From: Rufibacter glacialis | GTDB taxonomy: Bacteria > Bacteroidota > Bacteroidia > Cytophagales > Hymenobacteraceae | Assembly: GCF_008271745.1 (NCBI RefSeq) | Contig: NZ_VKKZ01000010.1 | Span: 649,677 to 713,676, forward strand | Length of the DNA: 64,000 nt | Direction: 5' to 3' | Shown here: positions 36,112 through 45,495 of the stretch, one piece after another | Layout of the letters: every line of letters starts with the position of its first letter | Numbering within the stretch: the stretch's first letter is position 1 | Translations under genes and position numbers: made by a program | The notes under the pieces: model-generated | Seen by the model: only the letters and a program-made list of their open reading frames with translations | Database searches by the model: none | Told to the model about the DNA's origin: nothing

Positions 36112-37391
36112 GCTTGCATCATGTACAAAGCAGCAAGGTAAAAGGGCATTAATGGAATTTTGTAACGTACTAGAGTCCCAAAGTTACCACTATTGGTACC
36201 CACCCCAAATGCAAAGACTAATGAGAAGATTATGCAAAATGTAAGTATAGGTTTTGAACTTATCAGCTGAACTGTCTTCCAGAAGCCTGTCCTGAAGATT
36301 ATACGCAGCGTCAAGAAAATAAACATACTGGCCTCAAGTGCTGATAATAGCATAATGGGGTTTCTCACCTCCCACAAGAATGGGCGGTACAATGCCACAA
36401 TAATGGCTTGTGGGGCTACCGTAATCATGCTACCAATGCTTCCATCAAAAGTGCCTATGTTATAAGCAGAGCCTGAGCTTACATATTCACTAAGGTATTC
36501 ACTGTTTATTTTGGTGCGTTCTCCAATTTTCTCAATATCATATCTTTCGTCTCCTGCCGTCAACGTAGTAGCTCCTATATAGGCAACTAACAACCCAAAG
36601 ACAATGAATACTGGTTTTGCAATGGTACGTATTAGTTTATTCTTTATTCGATTGTTATTCTCAAGGAATATCCAGAATAGGGCGGGAGGTAAAAAAGAAA
36701 GTAAAATATATACTTTCACTGATAAAAGCAGGTAAGTTGCTAGTATGGTAAGGGTTATAGAACTGAATAACTTTTTCTTTTCAATAAAGGACATATAGAA
36801 TCCATAGAATAATAAACCTAGCGCCCCTATTGTGACAGAATCTTTCATAAAGCCTGATCCCCAAAAGAATACAGAAGGAAGAAAGAAGCACGGTATTGCC
36901 AATTGCTTATACAAGGCTGGGTATATTTTCAAAAAGGTTGTGTATAAAGCCCAAATACCTGCAAAGCTGGAGGTGGCAAAGAATATGGCAATAACACTAT
37001 AGGTGTTCAAGCCTATTATGCCAAAAAGTGCTCCTATTTTAATGATGATAAACTCTGTTGGCGACTGGTACCAATAAATTTTAGAGGTGTATTGAATTGT
37101 TTCAGGATCATACTCTCCATTTGAGAGAAGGATTTTGATCCCAATACTTGGGTTGTCATAAAAGGCCTGTGTTACAATTTTACTGCTATTATAGTAATTG
37201 AAAGTGTCGCCGCCTCCGTAATAGAATTGATATATTAGCCCAAGTGAAAGTGCTCCAATAATTTTTAATGTTAATGCTGGGATAAAGTACTTCCTAGTTT
37301 GCTTATTGGTGAATTTAGATCTTAGTCCATATGCAATTGCATAAATGATGATCAAAAATATAGGGGTGAGAAATAAATCCTTTAATTCCAT
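36063..37391 (-). CDS. Polytopic membrane protein, polysaccharide polymerase (Wzy)-like
   Basis: 442 residues with about ten hydrophobic helices (for example 8-25, 40-60, 118-140, 155-175, 196-212, 220-240 and 258-276). A large loop holds GGGDTFNYYNSSK (about 59-71) and PTEFIIIKIG. Topology, length and location in a glycan locus fit an O-antigen or capsule polymerase, though Wzy proteins share almost no sequence and a membrane glycosyltransferase is an alternative. It is transcribed with the TPR gene at 37402 (ten-base gap). Its last 49 bases overlap the end of the opposing GT-B gene. Confidence 0.6.
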   Translation of the reverse strand: MELKDLFLTPIFLIIIYAIAYGLRSKFTNKQTRKYFIPALTLKIIGALSLGLIYQFYYGGGDTFNYYNSSKIVTQAFYDNPSIGIKILLSNGEYDPETIQYTSKIYWYQSPTEFIIIKIGALFGIIGLNTYSVIAIFFATSSFAGIWALYTTFLKIYPALYKQLAIPCFFLPSVFFWGSGFMKDSVTIGALGLLFYGFYMSFIEKKKLFSSITLTILATYLLLSVKVYILLSFLPPALFWIFLENNNRIKNKLIRTIAKPVFIVFGLLVAYIGATTLTAGDERYDIEKIGERTKINSEYLSEYVSSGSAYNIGTFDGSIGSMITVAPQAIIVALYRPFLWEVRNPIMLLSALEASMFIFLTLRIIFRTGFWKTVQLISSKPILTFCIIFSLVFAFGVGTNSGNFGTLVRYKIPLMPFYLAALYMMQAHLKRPRKLRRLAVTA

Positions 37392-37401
37392 TGTGGTATG
37401 T

Positions 37402-38670
37402 TTACTTCACCTTCCGGTTCTTTCTCAAATATGCTTTCGCCTCTTTGGCTGAATCTGTCTTAGCATCAGCCAGCTTCATCACCACCTCATAGTACTGCTT
37501 GGCCTGCCGCACGTTCTTCTCCTTGTCACTGATTCTAGCCAGGTTGACGAAGGAAGAGATGTAATACCCGGACTCCTGTTCATTGATCTGTTCGGCAAAG
37601 GTAATGCATTGCTGGTAATAGGCCTTTGCCTTGGCATAATCCCGGTTGCGGTACTGGTTGATATACCCCAGATAGAAACTGGCGTAGCGGCCGCTGATGG
37701 CTTCATAACCGAATACCTTGCGGTTGATCTTGTCCAGAATCTGCGTGGAAAGCTGCTCGGCTACCGGGAAGTTGCCCTCGGTGAAGGCCATGCGGGCGTA
37801 GAAGCGCTGGAAATAGGGGTTGTCTGGGTAAGTGCTGGCCAGGTATTGGGACAAGGACATGGCCGAGGCTCCGTTTTTGGCGTCATTTGCGTAAATCTTC
37901 ATCAAAAAGAACTTCGCCTCGGTGCCAGTGTAAAAGCCGTTGAAGGCCACTTGCTGCAGCTGTTTCAACCCCAGGTTCTTGTTCCCCTTGGGGAAGAAGT
38001 AGAGGATGGGGCGCAGCAAGGGGTAGTTCTCGTGGATCCAGATGGAGTAGTAGTTGAAGAGCGCCTCGCCAAACAGGAACTCGTCGCTGAGGCCGTTAGC
38101 TTTCTTGCTTTTCTGCAGGTAGTCCAGGGCCCGGTTGCTCATGATGGCTGCCTTGCGCCAGTTCTTGCGTTCCGCGTGCAGGCGGGCCCCAAACCCGTTG
38201 GCCGCTGAGAGGAAGAAGGCCGCCTCTAGGTTTTTGTTGTCCTTGTCATACAGGTTCTCCGCCAGCGTAATGGTGGTATCCATGTAGGCCAGAAAGTAAT
38301 TGTCGTAGCGGGTGTCGGTGATGTTGGAGGGCACCATCTTCCACCATTGGCTCAGGCCTATCAGGAAATAAGGCATGGGGTGTTTGGGGTACCTTCGGCG
38401 TAGGGATCTGAACTGTTTTTCGGCGGTCTCGAACTTGAAGTTGTACATGTTGTCTACCGCACCGCCCAGCTCGTTCATGATGCTCTCGTTCAGCAACAGC
38501 CAGCCTTTGATGTCCAGGGCCTGGGGCAACACATCTACGGAGTCCAGGAGAATAGTGGCCTGCAGCGAATCCAGAAGTTTCTGGTCAATCTGTTTGGTGG
38601 AATCAGGTACCTGCGCCTGCGCCTGCAAGAAGGGGAAGAGGAAAAGGAAGAAGAAAAGGATCTTTTTCAT
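37402..38670 (-). CDS. Exported TPR-repeat protein
   Basis: 422 residues from ATG at 38670; the frame stays open to 38778 but the upstream part has no conserved look and would hide the signal peptide (KKILFFFLFLFPFLQAQA). The mature protein is helical with tetratricopeptide-like pairs, for example AVDNMYNFKFETAEKQFRSL near 66-85 and KAKAYYQQCITFAEQI near 355-370, and a lysine-rich end. It probably acts as a periplasmic scaffold. Composition is host-like, unlike the AT-rich gene that follows it in the same operon, so the locus boundary lies here. Confidence 0.72.
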   Translation of the reverse strand: MKKILFFFLFLFPFLQAQAQVPDSTKQIDQKLLDSLQATILLDSVDVLPQALDIKGWLLLNESIMNELGGAVDNMYNFKFETAEKQFRSLRRRYPKHPMPYFLIGLSQWWKMVPSNITDTRYDNYFLAYMDTTITLAENLYDKDNKNLEAAFFLSAANGFGARLHAERKNWRKAAIMSNRALDYLQKSKKANGLSDEFLFGEALFNYYSIWIHENYPLLRPILYFFPKGNKNLGLKQLQQVAFNGFYTGTEAKFFLMKIYANDAKNGASAMSLSQYLASTYPDNPYFQRFYARMAFTEGNFPVAEQLSTQILDKINRKVFGYEAISGRYASFYLGYINQYRNRDYAKAKAYYQQCITFAEQINEQESGYYISSFVNLARISDKEKNVRQAKQYYEVVMKLADAKTDSAKEAKAYLRKNRKVK

Positions 38671-38806
38671 TAATTTTTCAAAACTGCCAAAACACTCCTG
38701 TACGCACAAAGGCCTAAGGTACTGGGTGGTAAAAAGAGAGCCGACCCCACAACATGCGTCTGCCTCAGTAGGTTTCAATTTGCGTAAAACTACGGAGGTC
38801 GCTTTT

Positions 38807-38840
38807 GCCTTGTTTTCTCAAAAGTACTGCCAAAACGTGC
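38807..38840. repeat. Copy of the dispersed intergenic hairpin motif
   Basis: GCCTTGTTTTCTCAAAAGTA followed by CTGCCAAAACGTGC. The TTTTCTCAAAA core and GCCnAAAACG box match the other copies. It lies in the divergent region before the M42 peptidase gene. Confidence 0.5.
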
Positions 38841-38863
38841 TTAATCGCTACAAGGAAAACCAT

Positions 38864-38871
38864 TACTTTTG
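38864..38871 (+). promoter_or_regulatory. -7 promoter element for the M42 peptidase gene
   Basis: TACTTTTG matches TAnnTTTG and ends 15 bases before the ATG at 38887. Because it would sit in the coding region if the TTG at 38869 were used, it supports the ATG start. Confidence 0.6.
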
Positions 38872-38886
38872 AAAAAACGCACAACT

Positions 38887-39801
38887 ATGGAATTATTGCG
38901 CCAACTCTGCCAGGTTCATGCCCCTTCTGGCAATGAGGTAAAGATGAAAGAATTTCTGCTGGCCTACGTGCAGGAAAAGCAGGACTCCTGGAAAACAAAA
39001 CCGCAGATCATCCAGGGCGAAGGCTTTCAGGATTGCCTGCTTCTGGTCTTCGGGAAACCCCGCACGGTGATTTTTGCGCATATGGACTCCATTGGGTTCA
39101 TGGTGCGGTATGGCCGGCAGCTCATCAAGATAGGAGGGCCTGGGCTGGAAACGGGCTTTGAATTGGTGGGGGAAGACAGCCAGGGAAAAATCTCTTGTAC
39201 GCTGGTAGTGGATGAGGAAGAACAGGAGCTCCACTATGACTTTGGGCGGGAGATTGAGCGGGGCACGGAACTGGTGTTCAAGTGCGATTTCAGGGAGACC
39301 GAGGAAACCGTGCAAAGCTGCTACCTGGACAACCGCCTGGGAGTCTGGAACGCGCTGCAGGTGGCCGAGACGCTGGAGGATGGCATTATTGCCTTTGGTT
39401 GCTGGGAAGAGACAGGCGGCGGGTCAGTGGGCTACCTGGCTAAGTACATACATGAGACCTACGGCATCACCCAGGCGCTCATCTCAGACATCACCTGGGT
39501 AACTGAAGGCGTGTTGACCGGGGAGGGCGTGGCGATCTCCCTCAGAGATTCATTGATCCCGCGCCGGAGTTTTGTGCGGAAGATCATCAAACTGGCGCAA
39601 GAATCTGAAATTCCCTTCCAGGTAGAGGTGGAGAGCGCCGGAGGCTCAGACGGCAAGGAACTCCACTACGGCAACATCCCCTGGGATTGGTGTTTCATAG
39701 GGGCACCCGAAGATAATGTCCATACCCCGGATGAAGTCGTGCACAAAGATGACATTTACGCTATGGTGGCGCTGTATAAACTCCTGATGCAGAAACTGTA
39801 A
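38887..39801 (+). CDS. M42/M20-type metallo-aminopeptidase
   Basis: 304 residues from ATG. Metal ligands and the catalytic acid of the two-zinc peptidase family can be placed: His65 and Asp67 (FAHMDS), Asp148 (CYLDNR, bridging), Glu174/Glu175 (WEETGGG), Asp201 (SDITW) and His279 (NVHTP). The order matches M42 glutamyl aminopeptidases and the related M20 group, which release N-terminal residues from peptides in the cytoplasm. No signal peptide. It is monogenic, driven by its own -7 element, and divergent from the TPR gene. The substrate is probably short peptides; a deblocking role is possible. Confidence 0.87.
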   Translation: MELLRQLCQVHAPSGNEVKMKEFLLAYVQEKQDSWKTKPQIIQGEGFQDCLLLVFGKPRTVIFAHMDSIGFMVRYGRQLIKIGGPGLETGFELVGEDSQGKISCTLVVDEEEQELHYDFGREIERGTELVFKCDFRETEETVQSCYLDNRLGVWNALQVAETLEDGIIAFGCWEETGGGSVGYLAKYIHETYGITQALISDITWVTEGVLTGEGVAISLRDSLIPRRSFVRKIIKLAQESEIPFQVEVESAGGSDGKELHYGNIPWDWCFIGAPEDNVHTPDEVVHKDDIYAMVALYKLLMQKL

Positions 39802-39910
39802 AAGAAGCAGCATAGAGTATAAGGTATATTTGTTTTTTAGGCCAGAAAGGTTAGCTTGCAAGGAGCTACTACGCTTATAGTCCAAACCTAACCAAACAAA
39901 GCCTTACTTT

Positions 39911-42139
39911 ATGCAGACAATTCTCTACGCTATTCCGGCCCTCGGGCTGGTTGCCTTGTTGTACACTGCCATCAAATCGGCTTGGGTTACCAGGCAAGAC
40001 GCCGGCGACGAAAAGATGAGCACCATTGCCCGCTACATTGCCGAGGGGGCCATGGCTTTTCTGAAAGCCGAGTACAAAGTGCTCACCTACTTTGCCATCA
40101 TCGCCTCGCTTTTCCTTTTTTACCTGGGCTACGTGGGCGAGAACTCTTCCCCCATCATTGTCCTGGCTTTTCTGATTGGGGCTATTTTCTCTGCCCTGGC
40201 CGGGTTCATAGGCATGCGCATTGCCACCAAAGCCAACGTACGCACCGCCCAGGCCGCCAAAACCAGCCTTTCTAAAGCTCTGGAAGTCTCCTTTACCGGT
40301 GGGGCCGTGATGGGCATGGGGGTGGCCGGTTTGGCCGTGTTAGGGCTAGGTTCGCTTTTCATAGCTTTCTACTATTGGTTTGTGCAGCGGACCGGGGCGG
40401 CGGCCAGCAGTGAGGAGATGGAAGTGGCACTGGAGGTGTTGACGGGTTTCTCCTTGGGCGCGGAAAGCATTGCCCTGTTTGCCCGCGTGGGCGGTGGTAT
40501 CTACACCAAAGCCGCTGATGTTGGGGCAGACCTGGTAGGGAAAGTAGAGGCCGGTATTCCGGAAGATGACCCCCGGAACCCCGCCACCATTGCGGATAAC
40601 GTGGGCGACAACGTAGGAGACGTGGCCGGAATGGGCGCCGACTTGTTCGGATCTTACGTGGCTACTATTCTGGCTACCATGGTTTTGGGCCGCGAGATCA
40701 CCGTTCAGGACAACTTCGGAGGCTTATCGCCCATCATCCTGCCCATGCTCATTGCGGGGGTAGGCATCATCTTCTCCATGATCGGGACGCTGTTTGTGCG
40801 GGTGAAGGAGGGCGGCAGCGTGCAGGCGGCCCTGAACATGGGCAATTGGTCTTCGGTGGCGTTAACGGCCATTGCCTCTTACTTTATCATTGACTGGTTG
40901 ATGCCCGCCACCCTGAACCTGCGGGGCTATGAGTTTACTTCTATGGGTATCTTCTGGGCCGTAATCATTGGTTTGGTGGTAGGAACCCTCATCTCCATCA
41001 TCACCGAGTACTACACGGCCATGGGCAAGAAACCGGTGAACTCCATTGTGCAGCAATCTTCTACGGGGGCCGCCACTAATATCATTGCCGGGTTGAGCGT
41101 GGGCATGATGAGCACGGCCATGCCGATCATTGTGCTGGCAGCCGGTATCGTCTTTTCCTATGCCGTGGCCGGTCTTTACGGGGTAGCCATTGCCGCCGCC
41201 GGTATGATGGCCACCACCGCCATGCAGCTGGCCATTGACGCCTTCGGGCCCATTGCCGACAACGCCGGAGGCATCGCTGAGATGAGCGAGCTGCCCAAGG
41301 AAGTGCGCGAACGCACCGATATTCTGGATGCCGTGGGCAATACCACCGCCGCCACCGGAAAAGGATTCGCTATAGCCTCGGCGGCATTGACCTCACTGGC
41401 TTTGTTTGCCGCCTTTGTGGGTATCTCCGGCATCAGCACCATTGACTTGTACAAAGCTCCGGTCTTGGCCGGTTTGTTTATTGGCGGTATGATTCCGTTT
41501 GTGTTCTCGGCCCTGGCCATTAGCGCGGTGGGCCGGGCGGCCATGGCCATGGTGCAGGAGGTGCGCCGCCAGTTCCGCGAGATCCCGGGTATCATGGAAG
41601 GCACGGGCAAACCCGAGTACGACAAGTGCGTGGCCATCTCCACTGAGGCGGCCCTCCGGGAGATGATGCTGCCGGGGGCTATTGCCCTGATCGTGCCGCT
41701 CATCATAGGGTTCGGTTTACGGGGTGTTTTTGAGGAAGTGTCCAGTGCCGAGATATTAGGGGGCGTTCTGGCCGGGGTGACCGTGTCGGGCGTATTGATG
41801 GCCATTTTCCAATCCAATGCCGGCGGCGCCTGGGATAACGCCAAGAAATCCTTTGAGAAAGGGGTGCTGATCAACGGCGTAATGGAATACAAAGGCTCAG
41901 ACCCGCACAAGGCCTCCGTGACCGGAGATACCGTGGGTGATCCTTTTAAAGATACCTCCGGTCCATCCATGAACATTTTGATCAAGCTCATGTCCATCGT
42001 CTCCTTGGTGATCGCGCCGCACATTGCGGTACGGGAAACAACGCCACCGGCCCCGGAGAACCGCCTCAACGTAGAAACCACCAACCTTACCACTACTAAT
42101 ACCGGGGTCGGTAGTACCGAGCATTATCCAAGCCGCTAA
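39911..42139 (+). CDS. hppA: Membrane-bound K+-dependent pyrophosphatase (ion-pumping)
   Basis: 742 residues with about sixteen transmembrane helices. The substrate loop DVGADLVGKVEAGIPEDDP starts at Asp203 and is followed by ADNVGDNVGDVAGMGADLFG. A second acidic cluster, DNAGGIAEM, is near 449-457. The potassium-determining positions are Ala480 and Gly483 in GNTTAATGKG, the pattern of K+-dependent enzymes (Lys and Thr in K+-independent ones). The protein hydrolyses pyrophosphate and pumps Na+ or H+ outward; the ion cannot be settled from what I see. A polar C-terminal tail of about 35 residues (ending TEHYPSR) is extra. A strong terminator follows. Confidence 0.95.
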   Translation: MQTILYAIPALGLVALLYTAIKSAWVTRQDAGDEKMSTIARYIAEGAMAFLKAEYKVLTYFAIIASLFLFYLGYVGENSSPIIVLAFLIGAIFSALAGFIGMRIATKANVRTAQAAKTSLSKALEVSFTGGAVMGMGVAGLAVLGLGSLFIAFYYWFVQRTGAAASSEEMEVALEVLTGFSLGAESIALFARVGGGIYTKAADVGADLVGKVEAGIPEDDPRNPATIADNVGDNVGDVAGMGADLFGSYVATILATMVLGREITVQDNFGGLSPIILPMLIAGVGIIFSMIGTLFVRVKEGGSVQAALNMGNWSSVALTAIASYFIIDWLMPATLNLRGYEFTSMGIFWAVIIGLVVGTLISIITEYYTAMGKKPVNSIVQQSSTGAATNIIAGLSVGMMSTAMPIIVLAAGIVFSYAVAGLYGVAIAAAGMMATTAMQLAIDAFGPIADNAGGIAEMSELPKEVRERTDILDAVGNTTAATGKGFAIASAALTSLALFAAFVGISGISTIDLYKAPVLAGLFIGGMIPFVFSALAISAVGRAAMAMVQEVRRQFREIPGIMEGTGKPEYDKCVAISTEAALREMMLPGAIALIVPLIIGFGLRGVFEEVSSAEILGGVLAGVTVSGVLMAIFQSNAGGAWDNAKKSFEKGVLINGVMEYKGSDPHKASVTGDTVGDPFKDTSGPSMNILIKLMSIVSLVIAPHIAVRETTPPAPENRLNVETTNLTTTNTGVGSTEHYPSR

Positions 42140-42182
42140 GGCTTGACGGTGGGCGGGAGGCAGGTGCAAGGGGTACTGCCTG

Positions 42183-42212
42183 AAAAGCCCTTTTCTGCAG
42201 AAAAGGGCTTTT
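42183..42212 (+). terminator. Terminator of hppA
   Basis: A perfect 30-base palindrome centred on CTGCAG with AAAAGCCC/GGGCTTTT arms, followed by a run of T. It lies 44 bases after the stop. Confidence 0.9.
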
Positions 42213-42268
42213 TTCTTTTAATTTAAGGCAGTTTTCCCCAAATTTGATGTTCCCTAGAATTTAAAAAG

Positions 42269-42808
42269 ATGCATCATCCGCCGGTAACCATTCAAGACAA
42301 GCAGTTCAGTATCTACCTCCCAGAGCGGAAAATCCTTCACAGCGTGGAGATTGTGGCGGCTAGGATAAGCCATGATTACCGCGGCAAACAGCCTTTGTTC
42401 CTCTCGGTGCTGAACGGTTCGTTCATGTTTGCCTCTGACCTCATGAAAGAGATGAGCATTCCTTGCGAGATTTCCTTTATCCGCCTTTCTTCCTATGAGG
42501 AAATGCAGAGCACAGGCAAGGTGAAAGAGATCATCGGGCTGAAAGAAGAGATCAAAGGGCGCCATGTGGTGGTGGTGGAAGACATCGTGGACACCGGGCA
42601 TACCATTGCCGGGTTGTTGCCGCAGTTGCAGGCCAAAGGGCCGGCGTCTGTGGAGGTAGCCACCCTGCTCATCAAGCCAGACAGCCTGCAGCACAACCTT
42701 TCCATCAAGTACCCGGCCTTGTCTATCGCCAATGATTTTGTGGTGGGCTACGGCCTGGATTACAATGGACTGGGCCGCAACCTGCGGGATATCTACAAAG
42801 TGATGTAG
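42269..42808 (+). CDS. hpt: Hypoxanthine phosphoribosyltransferase
   Basis: 179 residues, normal for the enzyme. The PRPP-binding motif is VVVVEDIVDTGHT (about 91-103), and FLSVLNGSFMFASDL (about 43-57) and DFVVGYGLDY (about 152-161) are the flexible-loop and purine-binding regions of HPRT. It salvages hypoxanthine and guanine to IMP and GMP with PRPP. It is followed by adk, another purine enzyme, though each seems to have its own promoter. Confidence 0.93.
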   Translation: MHHPPVTIQDKQFSIYLPERKILHSVEIVAARISHDYRGKQPLFLSVLNGSFMFASDLMKEMSIPCEISFIRLSSYEEMQSTGKVKEIIGLKEEIKGRHVVVVEDIVDTGHTIAGLLPQLQAKGPASVEVATLLIKPDSLQHNLSIKYPALSIANDFVVGYGLDYNGLGRNLRDIYKVM

Positions 42809-42829
42809 GGCAGGGGCAAAGGCTGTTTG

Positions 42830-42862
42830 TAGGCTGTTTTCAGGAAAGGGCGGCTAAACCCG
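42830..42862. repeat. Copy of the dispersed intergenic hairpin motif
   Basis: TAGGCTGTTTTCAGGAAAGG followed by GCGGCTAAACCCG, between hpt and adk. Confidence 0.45.
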
Positions 42863-42915
42863 ATGGGTTAATCTGGCCGTTCCCGTAAATGCTGTCATTT
42901 CCAAGATTTTATTGC

Positions 42916-42923
42916 TACTTTTG
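42916..42923 (+). promoter_or_regulatory. -7 promoter element for adk
   Basis: TACTTTTG matches TAnnTTTG and ends 22 bases before the ATG at 42946. It lies downstream of the earlier in-frame codon at 42889, so it argues for the later start. Confidence 0.6.
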
Positions 42924-42945
42924 TTTTCTCACAATTTCCATACTC

Positions 42946-43536
42946 ATGCTGAATATCGTACTCTTCGGTCCTCCAGGGGCAGGCAAAGGCACGCAGAGCC
43001 AGAAACTTATTGAAAAATACGGGCTCATCCACCTTTCAACCGGTGATCTGCTGCGCTCTGAGATTTCTCAGGGAACTCAGTTAGGGCTCAAGGCGAAGAA
43101 ACTCATGGACGAAGGCCTTCTGGTGCCGGATGAAGTGGTGATTGGCATGATTGAATCCAAGATCGCTGACAACCGCTCTGCCGCCGGGTTCATCTTTGAC
43201 GGTTTCCCGCGCACGGTGCCCCAGGCAGAGGCGCTGGACCAACTGTTGGTGAGATACGACCAGGGCATTAGCTGCATGATCGCCTTGCAGGTGAACGAAG
43301 AGGAACTGGTGAAACGCCTGTTGCTCCGCGGACAGACCTCTGGCCGGCCAGATGACGCAGATGAGACGCTTATCCAGAAACGGGTGCAGGAGTACAATAC
43401 CAAAACCACCCCTGTCGCCAACTATTACGCCCAGCAGAACAAGTTCTATGCAGTAGACGGCATTGGCGAAATTGAGGAGATCTTCACCAAAACCTGCGAG
43501 ATCGTGGATGCTTGCCAGGTAGCTTTGAACAAGTAA
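42946..43536 (+). CDS. adk: Adenylate kinase, short (LID-less) form
   Basis: 196 residues from ATG at 42946, giving the standard MLNIVLFGPPGAGKGTQS. The P-loop GPPGAGKGT is at 8-16; HLSTGDLLR (about 36-44) is the AMP site; FDGFPRT (about 85-91) and LLLRGQTSGRPDDADETLIQKR (read as LLLRGQTSGRPDD then ADETLIQKR) follow. The LID insert with zinc cysteines is absent, so this is the short type common in Bacteroidota. It equilibrates ATP, AMP and ADP in the cytoplasm. A hairpin at 43621-43649 ends the unit. Confidence 0.95.
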   Translation: MLNIVLFGPPGAGKGTQSQKLIEKYGLIHLSTGDLLRSEISQGTQLGLKAKKLMDEGLLVPDEVVIGMIESKIADNRSAAGFIFDGFPRTVPQAEALDQLLVRYDQGISCMIALQVNEEELVKRLLLRGQTSGRPDDADETLIQKRVQEYNTKTTPVANYYAQQNKFYAVDGIGEIEEIFTKTCEIVDACQVALNK

Positions 43537-43620
43537 AAGAGACGTATCTGCGGCGGGGAAGGAACGATTCTGGTCTGTTCCTCTGTTCAACTGAGACGTT
43601 TATTTCTGATAGAATATTCC

Positions 43621-43649
43621 GGAAGCATTCTCCTCGTGGGAATGCTTCC
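43621..43649. terminator. Hairpin between adk and obg
   Basis: Ten-bp arms (GGAAGCATTC and complement) with a nine-base loop, followed by TTGTT. It is a plausible terminator of adk 84 bases after its stop. Confidence 0.65.
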
Positions 43650-43683
43650 TTGTTAACATAGCCTTTACTTTACCAATACCACA

Positions 43684-44679
43684 TTGTCATCATCCAACTT
43701 TATAGACTACGTCAAAATCTGCTGCCGTTCCGGGCACGGAGGAGCCGGTTCAGCCCACCTGCACCGTGACAAGAAAACGGCCCACGGCGGGCCAGACGGC
43801 GGTGACGGGGGCCGCGGAGGGCACATCATCCTGAAAGGCAACTCCCAACTCTGGACTTTGCTGCACTTGCAGTACCAGAAACACGTGATCGCGGAGAACG
43901 GCGGAAGCGGCGGACCCAGCCACTCCAGCGGCGCCTACGGGAAAGACATTGTGCTGGAAGTGCCCATTGGCACCATCGCCAGAGATGCCGAAACGGGCGA
44001 GATCAAAGCCGAAATCACCGAGGAAGGCCAGACCGCCATCATCACGCCCGGTGGCCGCGGTGGCCTGGGCAACTCCCACTTCAAGTCGCCCACGAACCAG
44101 ACGCCTACCTACGCCCAGCCCGGCGAAGAAGGACGCGAGGAGTGGACGGTGCTGGAGCTGAAACTGCTGGCCGACGTAGGTCTGGTAGGTTTCCCGAACG
44201 CCGGTAAATCCACGCTCTTATCTGTGGTGTCGGCGGCCAAGCCCAAGATTGCCAATTACCCTTTCACCACCCTGGTGCCCAACCTGGGCGTGGTGGCGTA
44301 CCGTGACTACAAATCCTTTGTGATGGCCGATATTCCCGGGATCATTGAGGGCGCCTCAGAAGGCAAAGGGTTGGGAATCCGGTTCCTGAAGCACATTGAG
44401 CGGAACTCCATTTTGCTTTTCATGATCTCGGTGGAAAGCCCAGACATTGCCGAGGAGTACGAGATCCTGGTGAACGAGCTCAGGACCTACAACCCTGAGT
44501 TGCTGCACAAACAGCGCCTGCTGGCCATCACTAAAACCGACCTCATTGACGATGAGCTGGAGGCGGAGATGCGGGCCACTCTGCCCCAGGACCTTCCCAC
44601 TATCTTCATCTCCAGCCTTACCCAGAAAAACATCACGCCGCTCAAAGACATGATCTGGAAAGCGCTGAACACCGCCTAA
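43684..44679 (+). CDS. obg: Obg-family GTPase
   Basis: 331 residues from a TTG start, which gives [21 protein letters not shown], the usual beginning of ObgE in this phylum; no ATG fits. The first 158 residues are the glycine-rich Obg fold ([12 protein letters not shown] near 36-47). The G domain follows with G1 GFPNAGKS (169-176), G2/G3 region [11 protein letters not shown] and [10 protein letters not shown], and G4 TKTDLID (about 279-285). The variable C-terminal OCT domain is absent. Obg assists late assembly of the 50S ribosomal subunit and links GTP/ppGpp levels to growth. Confidence 0.95.
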   Translation: MSSSNFIDYVKICCRSGHGGAGSAHLHRDKKTAHGGPDGGDGGRGGHIILKGNSQLWTLLHLQYQKHVIAENGGSGGPSHSSGAYGKDIVLEVPIGTIARDAETGEIKAEITEEGQTAIITPGGRGGLGNSHFKSPTNQTPTYAQPGEEGREEWTVLELKLLADVGLVGFPNAGKSTLLSVVSAAKPKIANYPFTTLVPNLGVVAYRDYKSFVMADIPGIIEGASEGKGLGIRFLKHIERNSILLFMISVESPDIAEEYEILVNELRTYNPELLHKQRLLAITKTDLIDDELEAEMRATLPQDLPTIFISSLTQKNITPLKDMIWKALNTA

Positions 44680-44692
44680 ACGGAGTTGGCAT

Positions 44693-44733
44693 AGCTGTTT
44701 AGGGGCGGTTTTAGAAAAAAGGCGCCTAAACAG
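44693..44733. repeat. Copy of the dispersed intergenic hairpin motif
   Basis: CTGTTTAGG (44695-44703) and CCTAAACAG (44725-44733) form outer arms around GGTTTTAGAAAAAAGGCG. It lies 14 bases after obg and might also end its transcript. Confidence 0.5.
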
Positions 44734-44919
44734 AAGACCACTTTGGGGCTGCCACCTAAAGGTGCGGCTTTGCCAGATGCTGCCATAAAGAGCGGCCAAG
44801 AGCCGGTGTTTTAAGCCTGGAAATGCCAGAATGACATAAAAACAGGTTTGGCAAAGAAGTTGCCGCTGGTCAGGCACCCAGAGACAACCATAGATCAAGA
44901 ATAAATCTTTAAAGGATAT

Positions 44920-45489
44920 ATGAGTACTACAGCTGAACAGAATCCTCAGGAACAAGAAAACCTACAGCCAGAGCAAACAGAGGCCACTGAAACAACCGCT
45001 GCTGAGCAGACAGAACAGCAGAACCCAGAAGCCGGGACTGCCGCTACTGAGGGGGGCACGTCAGAAGCCGATGAGCTGCGCGACAAATACCTGCGCCTGC
45101 ACGCTGAGTTTGACAACTTCAGACGCCGCACGTCAAAAGAGCGGCTGGAACTGTTCAAGACGGCTAACCAGGATTTGATGGTCGCCCTTATTCCGGTGCT
45201 GGATGATCTGGAGCGCGCTCAGGCTGCCATGCAAGACGCTCAGGACGTGACCGCGGTGCGGGAAGGCGTAGAGTTGATCTTCGGTAAGTTTTTAGGCGTT
45301 CTGCAACAGAAAGGCTTGAAGCCCATGGAAGCGATCGGTCAGCCGTTTGACGCAGATGTGCATGAAGCCATCACGCAGATTCCGGCCCCAAATGAGGAAA
45401 TGAAAGGGAAAGTGATTGACCAAGTAGAGAAAGGATATTACCTCAATGACAAAGTGGTTCGCTTTGCCAAGGTGGTGATTGGAGCATAA
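44920..45489 (+). CDS. grpE: Nucleotide exchange factor GrpE
   Basis: 189 residues. The first 45 are low-complexity Glu/Gln/Thr/Ala (many EQ and TE pairs), as is common before the GrpE core. A long coiled coil begins at ELRDKYLRLHAEFDNFRRRT (read as ELRDKYLRLHAEFD then NFRRRTSKER, about 50-70), the family signature. The beta-wing end is GYYLNDKVVRFAKVVIG. GrpE releases ADP from DnaK. dnaJ begins six bases later, so the co-chaperones are made together; dnaK is not in the window. Confidence 0.94.
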   Translation: MSTTAEQNPQEQENLQPEQTEATETTAAEQTEQQNPEAGTAATEGGTSEADELRDKYLRLHAEFDNFRRRTSKERLELFKTANQDLMVALIPVLDDLERAQAAMQDAQDVTAVREGVELIFGKFLGVLQQKGLKPMEAIGQPFDADVHEAITQIPAPNEEMKGKVIDQVEKGYYLNDKVVRFAKVVIGA

Positions 45490-45495
45490 CAAGCC

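Noticed and set aside
41176-42093. 305-codon frame antisense to hppA
   Set aside because: Shadow of the GC-biased codon use of hppA; no domain recognised.
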